NCBI RefSeq assembly: GCF_000002985.6
Contig: NC_003279.8
Span: 12,214,001 to 12,278,000, forward strand
Direction of reading: 5' to 3'
Source: Caenorhabditis elegans
Lineage: Eukaryota; Nematoda; Chromadorea; Rhabditida; Rhabditidae
DNA length: 64,000 nt
Below the pieces are notes generated by a model. That model was not told where the DNA came from, ran no database searches, and worked only from the letters and a program-made list of their open reading frames with translations. This document shows, one piece after another, positions 33,771 to 45,911 of this stretch (the first letter of the stretch is position 1; each line of letters begins with the position of its first letter). The translations under genes were made by a program, and so were the position numbers.

Positions 33771-36210
33771 ATGAATTCCATGAATCGACAAGAACCGTCA
33801 AAGCGGCTGGACTTGCAGGGAATCCGGGGTCTTGCCATCCTTGCGGTCCTTGGCTTTCATTTTTTCCCGGGTGCTTTTCCGAATGGATATCTTGGAGTTG
33901 ATCAGTAAGTTCATTCGTTATCTATTATTATTAGTATCCCTGTTCCAGATTCTTTGTCCTATCCGGATTCCTGATGTGCATGCTGTTGAAGCGAGCTGAA
34001 AATGAGCCAGCTTTCACTCTAATCGGGAATTTTTATTATAAGCGGTTAAAGCGAATTCTCCCTCTTTACTTGTTAGTTATCCTAGTTGGGATGATCTGTC
34101 TTTACACGTTCTTCCCAGACATTTCCATTGAGACAAACCAAAAATCTGCGACACGAGCCCTGTTTTTCGTATCAAATAGACCATCTTCACTGCAGGATGA
34201 TTATTTTTCTATGGTAAAAATCATGGAATATGAAGAAAAACCCATCTAAATCTCAATAATTTAGCTCTCCATGGCAATCGACATATTTACTCATACATGG
34301 TCCCTATCCGTTGAAGTTCAGTTCTATATCCTTGTGCCTTTTATGTTCCTGATTGTAACACGATTACCAGCACGGTTTCACATTGCGTCTTTTGCTATAA
34401 TAGGTAGGAATTATCAACAACTGAATCTTTTCAGTAACATATTCCAGGCATAACTTCCTTGCTCCACTTTAATTTCTCCCCTGCTCCCATTGCATTTAAT
34501 AGTGTTTTTGCGAGAGTTTGGCAGTTTATAATAGGAATGCTGGTTTACCTCAAGGGATGCTCGATGTTAAAGCGTGATTATACGATTCTATCAGACAAAG
34601 AAGAAGATTGCAAATTTAGCAAAGAACTTGCCAAAAGTCACTCATATTTCAACAATGTACAAGCATCAAGCTATTCATCACTTGCTGTGCTAATAATTTT
34701 AACATTCCTCCCATTTACATTAAGTTCTTCTATAATCAGGTGCACCGCTTTTGAGCAAACTAGCCACGTGTTTAACAATAAATATTCAAAATTTTCAGAC
34801 CCCTAGTTACTATTGGAACAGGTTGCCTAATGCTCACATCTGAGGGTAATCCAATATTGTCAAATAAAATTCTATCATATATTGGTGATATCTCATATTC
34901 GCTGTATCTGATTCACTGGCCTATTTATGCGTACTGGAAGCTCACCTGCAAGGGTGATAGTATTTGTAAGGGATTTTACTGATAATTTTTTAAAACTCTA
35001 GACTTCCAGTATTGATCTGTGCCCTGATCTCATCTATTGTTCTCGCTATCTTTACATTCGAGACTTTCGAGAAGTGGTATCTGAAAATCTCGAATTCAAG
35101 CTTGATTATACTAGTGACACTGCTATTTGTCTCCAACGGTGGTTTAATCAAGAAAAATCAAATATCCAATGAGATCTACATGTATCAGCGCAACATCACA
35201 AGCCTTGACGATATAACCAGTAACATGACAGTGGACGATGCTATCCGGCTGAACTATCAATGGAATGTTGATGATGGGCCCAACTTGTTCGTGTCTTACT
35301 GCGTCTATGAGAGCGACACAGGACCCTTTGGATGGTGCAATCATACGGTAAATTTTTCTGGTATTGGATTAGATTAACTATGACGTTTTCAGGGTCTAAG
35401 CCCATCTGGGAAATACAAAATCGCAGTGTTCGGCAACAGTTGGGCGGCTAATCATGGAGAGATGATTCATCAAGAGTGTGGTCATAAGGCGAAGATTATC
35501 ATTCAAGGATCTGCAAATGGTACATTTGCCAGAATTATATGTAGAATTACAAAGTTTAGTGGATTTTCAGCATGTGACCCGCTGTACTTTTCACCGGACA
35601 GTGTACCTTGTCGCAAGAATTTCACAGATTTTGAAGAACGTGTGCGGCTGGAGAAGCCAGATTTCGCATTCATGCTCACCAGGTACTTGGCAATCGGGGA
35701 GCTCCGTCCTCCGAACGTGACAACACTCGAGCAAGATTCTGTGTACCAAGTGATGAAGCAACAAATTCTAAAACTATCTGAAAATGTGAAATACAAAATC
35801 TACATTATGAATGCATTTCCCAGAATCGATCAGCCGTCAGTTGAGATGATAGCGAAATGGCTGAAAAATGGAACAAGCCCGGAGGAAGTTGATGTAAGAT
35901 TTTTAAAGTTGATCTCAAATATCTCTAACCATTAGTGCCATTTCAGAAACGACTGTTCAACTCGAAAGACGCGGTAATCGAGCAGCAAAGTTACGAGCTA
36001 ACAAGAGAAAGATATGCACAACTGGAAAAAGATTGTGGTGGAAAGTGTATACTTGTGGACTATAAGCCAACATTTTTCAACCCACAATCAGGATTCTACC
36101 GGATGTTTGATGATCGAGGCTTTTCATATTACACGTCAGGCTTACATTTGACACCGCATGGCGTTGAACTTGTTAGGCCGATTTGGAGAAATATTTGTGA
36201 TTCGTTATGA
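33771..36210 (+). CDS. Acyltransferase-3 / SGNH protein, oac family (oac-B)
   Basis: Predicted membrane O-acyltransferase. Nine exons (33771-33904, 33949-34213, 34265-34403, 34448-34739, 34799-34965, 35010-35347, 35393-35519, 35571-35893, 35947-36210) give 682 residues. Motifs: RLDLQGIRGLAILAVLGFHF, YLGVDQFFVLSGFLMCMLL, KRLKRILPLYLLVIL, THTWSLSVEVQFY, SYSLYLIHWPIYAYWKL, nucleophile block FGNSWAANHG, and GLHLTPHG at the end. Two introns of oac-A are absent here: the GC-AG intron in the WQFIIGM region and the one after the FMLTR position in the SGNH half. AATAAA lies about 13 bases past the stop. Closest in sequence to oac-C, with NHR-B between them. Confidence 0.9.
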
Positions 36211-36486
36211 TTGATTGGTCAGAATAAATATTGGAAAATTTTACAAATCTATTTAATTCCAACTTTTTGCGATAATGTTTTTTTTGATAGTTTTTTTACC
36301 GGCTGATAAACTCATCTGACCGTCGATGCAAACTGTCATGCAATGCTTATCCCGACAATAATCGAGTTCGACCCTATTGGAGGCGATTTCGGTGCGAGGT
36401 GCGGACAAATAGTATCTTATTTTCAAATCAGGCCTGTCTCGTGGCGTTGTGGTTTGGAGGCATATGCTGAAACGGGTTTGGTTGGT
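36211..36486. other. Intergenic sequence before the SINE
   Basis: Contains TTTCGGTGCGAGGTGCGGAC near 36390, related to the motif upstream of both NHR genes. No gene. Confidence 0.4.
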
Positions 36487-36807
36487 TACATGAGTATTGA
36501 GGAACTATGGTAAAAGGTAAAGGTAAAGGTTGTCCGTTTGGTTCAAGGGTGAGCCTAAGCCTCCTGCGGACAAGAGATTTATCAGGGTTGCTGGTGGCGT
36601 TTATATCTCTTCTAGTCTGAATCCGGGACTAGCGGTATGGCCGATTTACCTTTCGTGAACCAAATTCACTACCCACTTTCCGAGCCGGCTGGGTGAACCT
36701 TTGGGGTGAGGTGGGATTGAACTTGCGACCTCTTGGGTGACAGTGCTACACCACTACCACTAGCCACCCGTGCCCCGTTGCGTACATGAGTATTGAGGAA
36801 CAATGGT
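36487..36807 (-). mobile_element. tRNA-derived SINE flanked by 25-bp target duplication
   Basis: Body 36512-36782 reads on the minus strand. The 5' part is tRNA-like with an A box TGGCTAGTGGTAG (36754-36766) and a B box AAGTTCAATCCC (36713-36724) about 40 bases later. The 3' end is a simple repeat (CCTTTA)3. Direct repeats TACATGAGTATTGAGGAAC[T/A]ATGGT flank it at 36487-36511 and 36783-36807, with one mismatch. These are the hallmarks of a polymerase III retroposon moved by a LINE. No tRNA function is expected, since the acceptor and anticodon stems are not proper. Confidence 0.8.
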
Positions 36808-37902
36808 GACATTGGGGAATGCTCAGAATCTACACTGAGATCCGCATTTAGTTTTAGACGGACTGTTGTGGTTTGATTAAAGGTATCAGTCAACTTGAAT
36901 CAAAGATACGCTGCAATTCGAATTTTTGGCAAATTTCCAACTTGGAAAATTGTATAGTTTTGACGTACATGAATCGTTCTATGACTATTCCGACAGTCAG
37001 TTTCTTGAAAAAAAAACCAAACAATTCAAGAGATTTGAGCTGGAAAGTTGAAAACTGTTCCACTAAAAAATGTACACGCTCTAAAATCTCTGATTTGAAT
37101 TCTTTTATATTTCTATAGCTCCATAAAAAAGAAAGGTCATCCACACTAATTTATTTTGTTAAGTTCTAAATTTTCTAAATCTATGTGTATCTGTACCGAA
37201 TTCGGTGCAATTTAGGTGCGAGGTGCTGACAAATAGAAATTCGCCCCACCGCACTGTATCTTATTTTCGGATCGGGTCCTTGTGTTTTGGAGGTGAATGG
37301 TTGGAGGTTTAGAAGCAAATGTTGAAGCCAATGTTGGCGTGGGTTAGTTGCACGAGTTTCGATGAACTCGGACTTTATCGGAGAAGGCTCTGAACGTCAT
37401 CTGCTCTAAGTGATGAGCCAAAGAATGACTAAAACGATCATTCCCTAGCTAGAAGCAGGTCTGAAGGTACCACCGGACTTCTTGTCTAAACTTATTTAAT
37501 ATGAAAGCCCGTGCCAAGAAACGGTAGAGTATGAGTTTTTAGCAGCAAAAGGTAGGAACTGTGCTCTCGGTGAGCATTCACAGATGCTCAGCCCTGGGAA
37601 AGAGTATTGTAGTGGAGCATACTATTAGCTATCAAAATTTAGACGCTTTTTCAAGCTTCTAGTCAGAAACTATTTCCACCCACGCGCGTCAATTTCAATG
37701 CTCACATATTTCTATAGCTGAGCCAAAAAAGGACACCCGTATTGTATGAATGTACATTGAATCCAAATTTGGAAAATCTATCCTCATTCGCACTCCCTTT
37801 TGTAGATTTAATCTCGAATCGCAAAATCTCTAACTAGGCATCAAAGGCAGAAATAGGTCATTTTGCTGTCTGGCTACTTACGATTCATTCTCAAGACTGA
37901 CC
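36808..37902. other. Upstream region of NHR-B
   Basis: No exon supported. Has CTGTACCGAATTCGGTGCAA and TTTAGGTGCGAGGTGCTGAC near 37187-37232, shared with the NHR-A upstream region. The last few hundred bases should contain the NHR-B promoter. Confidence 0.45.
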
Positions 37903-39554
37903 ATGATGCAAGTTACCGCCGAATGTAAGTTTTAATTTTTCTAGAAAAATATAAAATGAGCACCTAAATTTCCAGTTACTCACTGCCCAGTGTGCAGCTT
38001 ACCCTGCAGCATGAGGTACTCGCATTTTGGCGGGATCTGCTGCCCAGCATGTGCCTCATTCTTCCGCCGGACCGTATCCCTGAACATCAGATATTTGTGC
38101 AAGAAGCAGAACAATTGCTCGGGCATCTCCAAAAAATACCATATTGTGTGCAGAGCCTGCAGGTATGAGAAATGCATTAAGAAGGCTGGCATGAAGAGGA
38201 GTTGTAAGTTTTACAAAATTTTCGAGAGGCAACTTAAAGTCATATTTCTAAATTTCAGTGGTGCAGCACAAGCAAAGCGACAAGAACGTGCCAAAGTACA
38301 TCTTGCTCAATGAAGACAGGGATGTCGAGTTTGTCAGAGGGTTCACAACAAGCTCACCAGTGCTGAAGGCTTCACCCGTGGCATCTGAGGATTTCAGCAA
38401 GATTCTGAACATTGGCAGTAGAGACTTGCTCAGTTACTACGTGAAGCAAGTAGAAAGCGTTGAGAAACAGAGATTCAAGGTGGGTCTTGGCGGGATTTTT
38501 GAGTAGGGTTACTATAGGGGTAGAGAAGTTTAGCTGCACTTTGAAGCGGGTGATTTTTTTTACCTGGAACTATTTTGTTGCCGGAAAATAGCTAGAAACA
38601 AGGTATGATACAATTCTGGAAGCTCTTTGAAATTTTTCCAAAAGCTCACCTCCAAGATTCCAAGATCCAAGATTCATAGATCTATGATCCATAGAGCCAA
38701 TCACCACAGAAATCTACTTTTAGAACAATTTTTTGAATTCCTGTGTAAAAGTATACAAATGTACTGAAAAATGCCTTTGTAACTGTGCAAAATTAAACAG
38801 TAACCTCTAAAATTTTCCAGAACGCACTCCAAATACAATCTGTAAATGAGCTAGTGACCTTGCAAAGAACTTCCACCGACTCCTGCCTTCACTGCCCTGG
38901 TGTTGATATCCTTGATCGAGAAAGTGCGCAGGCCCTCAGAAAACACTTTCAGTTTGCGGATGTTTGGCTGGACTCCGCTTGGGAGTTTTCAAAGTCTCCA
39001 GAACTCTTGTTTGCACTTGGAAGAAGCAACTTGAATAATTTGAACAGCTTGAACAACATGAACAACACCAACCAGTAAGTTTTCAAGTTTTCCTTCACAT
39101 TCAAAATTCCTGATTTCAGAGAGCTATCCGAATTCATCTCCCTAGTCAAGTCAACACTAGTCTCCCCACTCTCTCGCCTACGCCTAGACATCACTGAATT
39201 CGCAGCCTTCAAAGCTATTGCCACCTGGAAGTTGATCTACCACGAGACGAGCACAGCGATGAAAATTATTGCCCAGGAGCAGTACGAAGGTGTTACTTTC
39301 GCTCTTAGAAGGATTTACAAGGTTATAATTTTTATAATTGAAGATAAGTAATTGTTTGTAATTATAGTTGAATTTTCAGACTTCAAGATCCATAGACGAC
39401 ATTGAAATTGCGGTTCGAATCGGAGATCTGACGTTGCTGGTCTCCGCGATTTCTGTAAGCTCGTGCTAAAGACTGTGTGTGAAAAATAAAGAAATTAAAT
39501 TTCCAGGAAATCTACAAAGAAATGGTTCGTCTCTACCGACAAATGGGAGTCTGA
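37903..39554 (+). CDS. Divergent nuclear hormone receptor, NHR-B
   Basis: Predicted orphan nuclear receptor. Seven exons (37903-37924, 37976-38203, 38259-38479, 38821-39074, 39120-39321, 39380-39454, 39507-39554) give 349 residues. DNA-binding domain: [24 protein letters not shown] with P-box [15 protein letters not shown] and [18 protein letters not shown]. The C-terminal part shares landmarks with [65 protein letters not shown] and a final helix [12 protein letters not shown] run of Asn-Leu/Asn residues ([14 protein letters not shown]) sits in the ligand-binding region, likely a codon-repeat expansion. Lies between oac-B and oac-C. Confidence 0.88.
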
Positions 39555-40505
39555 AAGCTGGAAGATGTAAATATTTAACTTAATTTGGAATTTTTATTAC
39601 CCATAAATAATAATGAATCTCTGATTTTTAAAAATTTTTCTATGTATTCTGATGTTTCGATTGCTGTAATGAAGCTAGAAAAGTCCTGCAAGATTTCCCC
39701 GGCTCGGAGCAAGATTTCCCCGGCTCGGACTGGAACACAATGAAACTGATGCCAGCATATCTGAAAGTTTGCCCATATTTAAAGTGTAGTACCGTAGAAG
39801 ATAACTCCCGGCTTAAAATTTGGGCCCTGATTTCGTAGATGTAGATATTTTAGACGATTCCAGCATCTGTGAATCAGGAAATACAGATCTCAAAACACAC
39901 GCACAATATGAAGAAGCAAATTCTTTTGATTTAAAACGGATTGCTATCGGACGGCAAGAAGAAGCTGGAGGTAGATAGTCATCTGGAAATTTTTTTGACG
40001 TCGGAAAAAAATGTGAACGTGTCGAAGAATTTTCTACTAACCAAAGCGGTTATTGGGGCATGTATTCCACACCAAAAATTGATTGCATGTCTCTATATTG
40101 TAGATTCTAGATTCGATTCTGGCTCCACTTTTTAGTAGGAATAATAGGAGAGCACTTCCTCCTGCAGGCACCCCAAAGGTTCCAAGCTTGCAACTTGGAG
40201 GACTCTATGTACATAATTCGAAAGAGAAATTTTCAGAACTCTACAAAAATTTAGTTGTGCAAAAGCATAAACTGTTTGAAAATTGACACTGACATCGCAT
40301 TCGGCAAGCCAAAAAACCTCAAAAATTTCAAAAATCTCAAGGGGACCCATTGCAGTTGACCGTGCTCTTTTGCTTTCAATTTTTGAGCTATCATACTGAA
40401 GTTGTAGGTACAGAAGGTTTTTGCTATGCTGTAGCCTATTCCAATTTCAAGTTTCCATAATTTTTTTTGAAAATTTTCTATAAGAGTTATCTTTATTCGA
40501 TTTAA
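39555..40505. other. Intergenic between convergent NHR-B and oac-C
   Basis: Contains a perfect short tandem CAAGATTTCCCCGGCTCGGA near 39690-39728 (two units of about 21 bases). No gene recognised. Confidence 0.45.
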
Positions 40506-43180
40506 TCACAACGAATTACAAATATCTCTCCAAATCGGCCTAACAAATTCAATGCCATGCGGTGAAAAATGCAGACCCATGGTGTAATACGAAAACCCTC
40601 GATCATCAAACATCCTGTAGAGCCCAGTGTGTGGATTGAAGAATTTCGGCTTATAGTCCACAAGCACGCACTTCCCGTTGCAATCCTTCTCCAGTTGACC
40701 GTACCTTTCCCGCATCAGCTCGTAGCGGGTCTGTTCAATTTCTGCATACTTCCACGTGAATAGGCGTTTCTAAAAATAATAGCTTATCTGGTTATTACTA
40801 TCTGAGCTTTACATCAACTTCCTCCGGGCTTGTTCCATTTTTCAGCCACTTTGCAATTTTCACCACTGCTGACTGATCAATTCTTGGGAAGGCGTTAACA
40901 ATGTAGATTTTATGTTTTACATTTGAGACAAACTTCAACATTTGCTGCTTCATAACTTGGTATACGGTATCTTCCTCGAAGGTTGTTACATTTGGAGGAC
41001 GCAGCTCGCCAATCGCCAGGTGCCTGACAACAATTTATTTTAGTATCTACAGTAATCCTATAGAGCCCCTACCGCAAACTATGGATATCCTCCTCAGAAT
41101 GCAATGCTACTAGGAAAGTCTATTCAGCCTTACCTTGTAAGCATGAATCCATAATCCGGTTGTTCCAGACGTACACGCTCTTCAAAATTTGAGAAGTTCT
41201 TTCGGCAAAGGTCCTCGGCGTGGGCGGCTCTTGTGAAGTACAACGGGTCACATGCTGAACACTGACTACTACTATATTTTTTAGGTCTTAACCAATTCTA
41301 TACCATTTGCAGAGCCTTGAATAAGAATCTTGGCTTTATGACCGCACTCTTGATAAAGCATCGCCGCATGATTAGCCACCCAACTGTTGCCGAACATCAC
41401 GATTTTATACTTTCCAGACGGGTTCAGACCCTAAAATTAACAGTCAGCAAACCAATAATCAATGTGATTTACCGTATGATTGCACCATCCAAATGGCCCT
41501 GCTCCGCTTTCATAGGCACAGCTGGACACGATCAAGTTCGCCCCGTCATCGATATTCCATTGATAGTTGAGACGGATCGCGTCGTCTACCGTCATGTTAC
41601 TGGTGACACTGTCGAGGGTCTTGATGTTATGGCGATACATGTAGATTTGATTTGAGATCTCGATTTTCTCGATAGCGAGCCCACTTGACGCAAAAAGCAG
41701 TGCAACTAGTATGGACAAGTTTGGATTGGAGAGTTTTAGGTACCACTTCTCGAAAGTCTCGAAAAAAACGATCGCGAGAACGATAGATGAGATCAGTGCA
41801 CAGATTAATACTGGAATAAAAGAGTTTTGAACATTAGCATTAAAATAAAACTACTCACAAGAACTATCCCCGTTGCAAGTGAGCTTCCAGTACGCATAAA
41901 TAGGCCAGTGGATCAGGTAGAGAGAATATGAGATATCACCGAGATATGTTAGAATCTTATTCGACAACATCGGATTACCCTCACATGTTAGCATTAAGCA
42001 GCCTGTTCCAATAGTGACTAGTGGTCTGAAAATAACTTTGCAATCAGGGCCAGCTTCTAGTGCAAGCTTGGCCCAAAACATATAAACATGGTTCAGAAGT
42101 TTGGACCCAAACTTGATTTGTTGAGCCAAAATTTGGCTAATTTTGGGCGAACTTTTGTCCCAGTTTATCCAAAACGTTTCCAACTTTTGAACCAAGTTAA
42201 TTTTTTTAAGCCAATACGCAAGTGCCGAGGTCTGTACCTGATAATTGAAGCATCAAGTGGGATTGGAAAAAATGCCATGATTGTCAGTGCTGCTAAGAAA
42301 ATATAGCTCTTATAGCTCTCCTGGAGCTTGCACTTCTCTTCCTGGTCCGTAAGAATTTTATAGTGCCGCTTCAGCTTTGAGCATCCAATATTGTAAATTA
42401 GCATTCCTATTATAAACTGCCAAATTCTTGCCAGCACACTATTAAATGCCACTGGCGCAGGCGAGAAATGGAAGAATAGGTAGGACGCAAGGCCTGAAAA
42501 AAAAAATAGAATTAAATAGTATCGCTGAAGGGATTCTTACCAATAATTGTATAATAAGGATTGTGAAGTTTTGCTGGTAGCTTAGTTCCAATTAGATACA
42601 TAGACGGGACTAGTACATAAAACTGAACTTCAACTGACAGGGACCATGTATGAGTGAAAATGTCCATTGCCATGGAGAGCTGAATTATTGAGATTGAGAT
42701 GGGCTTTTCTTAATATTTCATGAAAACTCACCATAGAAAAATAATCATCCTCCAATGTCGATGCCCTATTAGATATGAAAAACAGAGCTCTTGTTGCAGA
42801 TTTCTGGTTGGAATCAATGGAAATATCCGGGAAGAAGCTATAGAGCCCGATCATGCCAGCCAAAATGACCAGGAAGTATAGTGGAAGGATTCTTTTTAAC
42901 CGCTTGTAGTGAAAAGTTCTGATAAGACTGAAAGCCGGCTCATTTTCGGATCGTCTGAGCAGCATGCACATCAGGAATCCGGATAGGACAAAGAATCTGG
43001 AACAGGAAATGAAGATATGATTGAAGAAGATACTCATAACTTTTAAATAATAACTTACTGATCAACGCCGAGATAACCATTCGGAAAAGCTCCTGGGTAG
43101 AAATGGAAGCCAAGAACTGCAAGAATCGCAAGACCTCGGATCCCTTGCAGGTCCAGCCGCTTTGCAGGTTGGCTTGTCAT
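40506..43180 (-). CDS. Acyltransferase-3 / SGNH protein, oac family (oac-C)
   Basis: Predicted membrane O-acyltransferase, about 680 residues in ten exons; first exon 43059-43180, last ending at 40506. Start MTSQPAKRLDLQGIRGLAIL follows the family pattern. Motifs: GFHFYPGAFPNGYLGVDQ, FFVLSGFLMCMLLRR, KRLKRILPLYFL, SYSLYLIHWPIYAYWKL, SGNH block FGNSWVANHA and final GLHFSPHG. The usual NHG of the nucleophile block is NHA here, and HLTPHG is HFSPHG. It lacks the GC-AG intron of oac-A/D/E but keeps the SGNH-half intron that oac-B lacks. Inverted relative to oac-B, its nearest relative. Confidence 0.88.
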
Positions 43181-43719
43181 GGTAGCTTCAGCTTCCTCTG
43201 CTCGTCAGCGTAAGATTTGAAACCCAGATTTCTATGCCGATAAGGACAAAAAGCTTCAAACGCCCACACGTTTTGAATTTAGATTTTAGTCGAATCCTGT
43301 TCTTCTCCTGTCGAACAATAGGCTTCTGCTTTTTTTTGAGATTCCAGAAATAGGTCATCGTCTTTGGTTTGGCGCACGGGATGTAAACCTTAATTCTTGC
43401 AGTGGAACTCAATTTTAGTCTCAATTTTGAAGGTTTTCTCCAATATTAGGCTGTACTAATTCTGTGTCTTTTGATTCTTCACAGAGAAAGAGCACTAGTT
43501 CTCAGAAAATTTGAACAATTTAGGACAAATGACGGGGAACGACCTAGTTATCTCCGTGTATGCCTTCTGAAATGAGGCTTTTAGATTAAATCTGCGTGGC
43601 GGAGTGCAGAACAGAGATGTTTTGGATTTAGTTTGACAGGGAAAGAAAATAAAGATTTTGGGGACCAACAAATTTGGGCAACTTTTAAAAAAAATTTATC
43701 GTCCCTAAACTATTGTAGT

Positions 43720-43757
43720 TAATGTTAGCAGGGAATGGCTCACCGACACTTATGTAT
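43720..43757 (-). pseudogene. 38-bp relic of an oac SGNH exon
   Basis: The 38 bases are identical to 46394-46431 inside oac-D (the start of the exon coding YISVGEPFPAN), in the same orientation. Nothing around it is coding. It includes the first bases of that exon and ends within two bases of the splice site, so it may be a copied or left-over fragment. Confidence 0.7.
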
Positions 43758-44126
43758 TAGGTTGGACCGGAAGTCTTTATAACTGGGTTTGCTTTTCCAC
43801 CGCTCGCCGCAGTTGCACTTTGATATTCCCTCCTCGCTAGTGAATAGCAACAAGAGTAGGAACTTCATTGTAAGCAACTCCTCATTCCCTTCCCTCCGGC
43901 CTGAAGTTAGTTAACCAACGATGTATGCCCCTAGTGCGATCCACATCCGACATGGTTTGATGTACCTCTTTCTCTCTCATACCACGATGAAGGATTCGGA
44001 TAGTTTCCTCAAGAATGTTTATCATTCACATGTCCCCTACTATTATATCATACGCAATTGGTTAAAATGGTTTGATAAATTCAGGAGAAACCAATGTATA
44101 AGATGTTAAAATTATTCGGGGTCATA

Positions 44127-44312
44127 TCAATGCACCATGCCAAAAAATATATCCAAAACTCCGATGCACCGTGTCCAAAAGTATATATAAAATTGCGATG
44201 CACCATGTTAAAAAATATATCCAAAAATATGATGCTCCATGTTTAAAAATACGATGCACCATGTCAAAAAGTATATCTTGAAGTATGATGCACCATGTCT
44301 AAAAATATATTA
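44127..44312. repeat. GATGCACCATG minisatellite
   Basis: Six irregular units of about 25-40 bases share GATGCACCATGT, then C/TAAAAA and GTATATCC-like sequence. No coding content. Confidence 0.75.
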
Positions 44313-44907
44313 TGAAGACTACTGTAGAATTACCGTAATTGGAAACTTGCAAACTTTGTGCTTTGCCCTACCCGATACCATCTTTAGACTCAGTGTCTAG
44401 AAGTACCTGCCGCAGAAGATCCGACACTAGAGATAGTTTTGTACTGGAAAATATGTATGTACTTCCTTGTTTCAAATGGGATGACAAATGGCTTTCCCCT
44501 TGAATCACTCGTAATAAATGAGTTAATTAAATAAGAGTCTTTTGTTAGTTCCTATCAGTACCTCATGGGCCGGAAACCACTCCGAAACAAAAGGGGCTTT
44601 TGTTATTCACCAGTTATAAATAATCCCTGAGTCTTATCGTAAACCCAACTAGTGACATTATCCATTTCAGCTTTGCACAGGTTACCGGTACTATGACACA
44701 CATTTGGTCTGGAAAAAAAAGAAATTTAATGAAGTTCCTCGTAGTTCAAAAAAAGTTACGTTGCTTTTGCTATGCAATTGTTCATGGTTAGAATGGGTTT
44801 CATTGTGGTTTCTTTGTGGTTTCAGGTCCAGTCGTAATCGAATAAAATACAATTATTTCTGCAAGTTTTATATTATAATTTCATTTTATATTTTCATATT
44901 ATATGTT

Positions 44908-45014
44908 CAACTCTCCACCATTTTTTTCGTCCCAAAGCTACTCCACCTTTAACTGATCAGCATTGGGATGAAAAAATTCGCAAAAAAAATTTCCCGTGGT
45001 GGAGAGTTGAACTC
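44908..45014. repeat. Palindrome with TTCAACTCTCCACCA arms
   Basis: GTTCAACTCTCCACCA is mirrored by TGGTGGAGAGTTGAAC; inner parts TTTTTTTCGTCCCA and GGGATGAAAAAATTCG also pair. The second copy lies about 9343 bases downstream in the duplicate. Confidence 0.8.
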
Positions 45015-45219
45015 TAGGTCATTTCTGAAAAAATTATCGGCAGTCTAAAAGTCTATCTTTGAATGACATAGGTTTCATTCGGAAGTCGACTTGTGAGCTG
45101 AAATATTTTCCTTGTAAGAAAATGAATTAAACAAGTTCTCCACGTGACAAAAATAACCATTTTTCAACTATTTTTTCGTTAAAAATATCGATTTATCTGA
45201 TTAAAAAAACAATTACTAG

Positions 45220-45400
45220 GCACAGAATAGGCGACTAGGCAAATAGGCAGGCATGAAGTAGGCGCGTAGGCCCTTAGGTAGGCACAGAATAGGCATTCAG
45301 GTAAGCATCCTAGGGAGGTAGACATGTGGTAGGCACATAAACGTACCGGTATTGCCTATGCTTATAGGCAAAAATAGGCAATTAAGCAAACAGGCAGACA
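45220..45400. repeat. Degenerate TAGGC-rich repeat
   Basis: Irregular units with AATAGGCA, ACTAGGCA, GTAGGCAC. Could be decayed TTAGGC telomeric repeat or an unrelated simple repeat; also in the second duplicate at about 54563-54743. Confidence 0.55.
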
Positions 45401-45911
45401 TGAAGTAGGAAAGTCCAAAAACAAATTTATCTTGATTTTAGCGTTTCCAACAGAAAATAAATCAAAATGAGGACCAGTAATTTAAAAAAAAAAGAATTAA
45501 CCACGTGTTTTACGTAAAAAACTTTTTTTTTTCAGCGTTTTTTGATTAAAATATCGATTTATTTGGCTTTTTTTACACAAGAAAAATTGCACAATTTTTG
45601 TGTTCTCCAAGGAGGTCAGTTGTATTTAAACTGCCACCGGGAATTTTTGGCGGGAATTTTTTCAAATTTCAAACGGAAGTAAGTCATTCTGGCCTACACA
45701 AAAAAATTGGAAAACACATTTTTTAGTTTATAATTGTCTTAAAAACTGTCAAAAATCTTCAACATTCAAATTGTCGCTCAAAGTTATCAAAGCTGTGTCC
45801 CCCGCGTCAGTGGGAGGGTTTCCCCTTAAGGGCTCGAGCAGCAACTCAAAATTGAATATTCAAAAAAGTGTGTTTATTGAAAAAGAAAAGAAAACAACAA
45901 CTAAAAATTAG

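Larger units (their letters stand above)
43181..44573. other. Region between oac-C and the 4.35-kb duplication
   Basis: No gene. It holds the oac exon relic at 43720-43757 and the GATGCACCATG array at 44127-44312. The left edge of the duplicated segment is at 44574. Confidence 0.5.

Noticed and set aside
36690-36770. A genuine tRNA gene on the minus strand
   Set aside because: Boxes A and B are present but the stems are poor, and it is the head of a SINE with target duplications and a simple-repeat tail.
44127-44312. CRISPR-like array
   Set aside because: Units are irregular, there are no unique spacers of constant size, and the genome is eukaryotic; it is a minisatellite.
44704-44952. 82-codon open frame, repeated at 54047-54295
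   Set aside because: It is conserved only because the DNA is duplicated; it runs into a palindrome and has no protein features.
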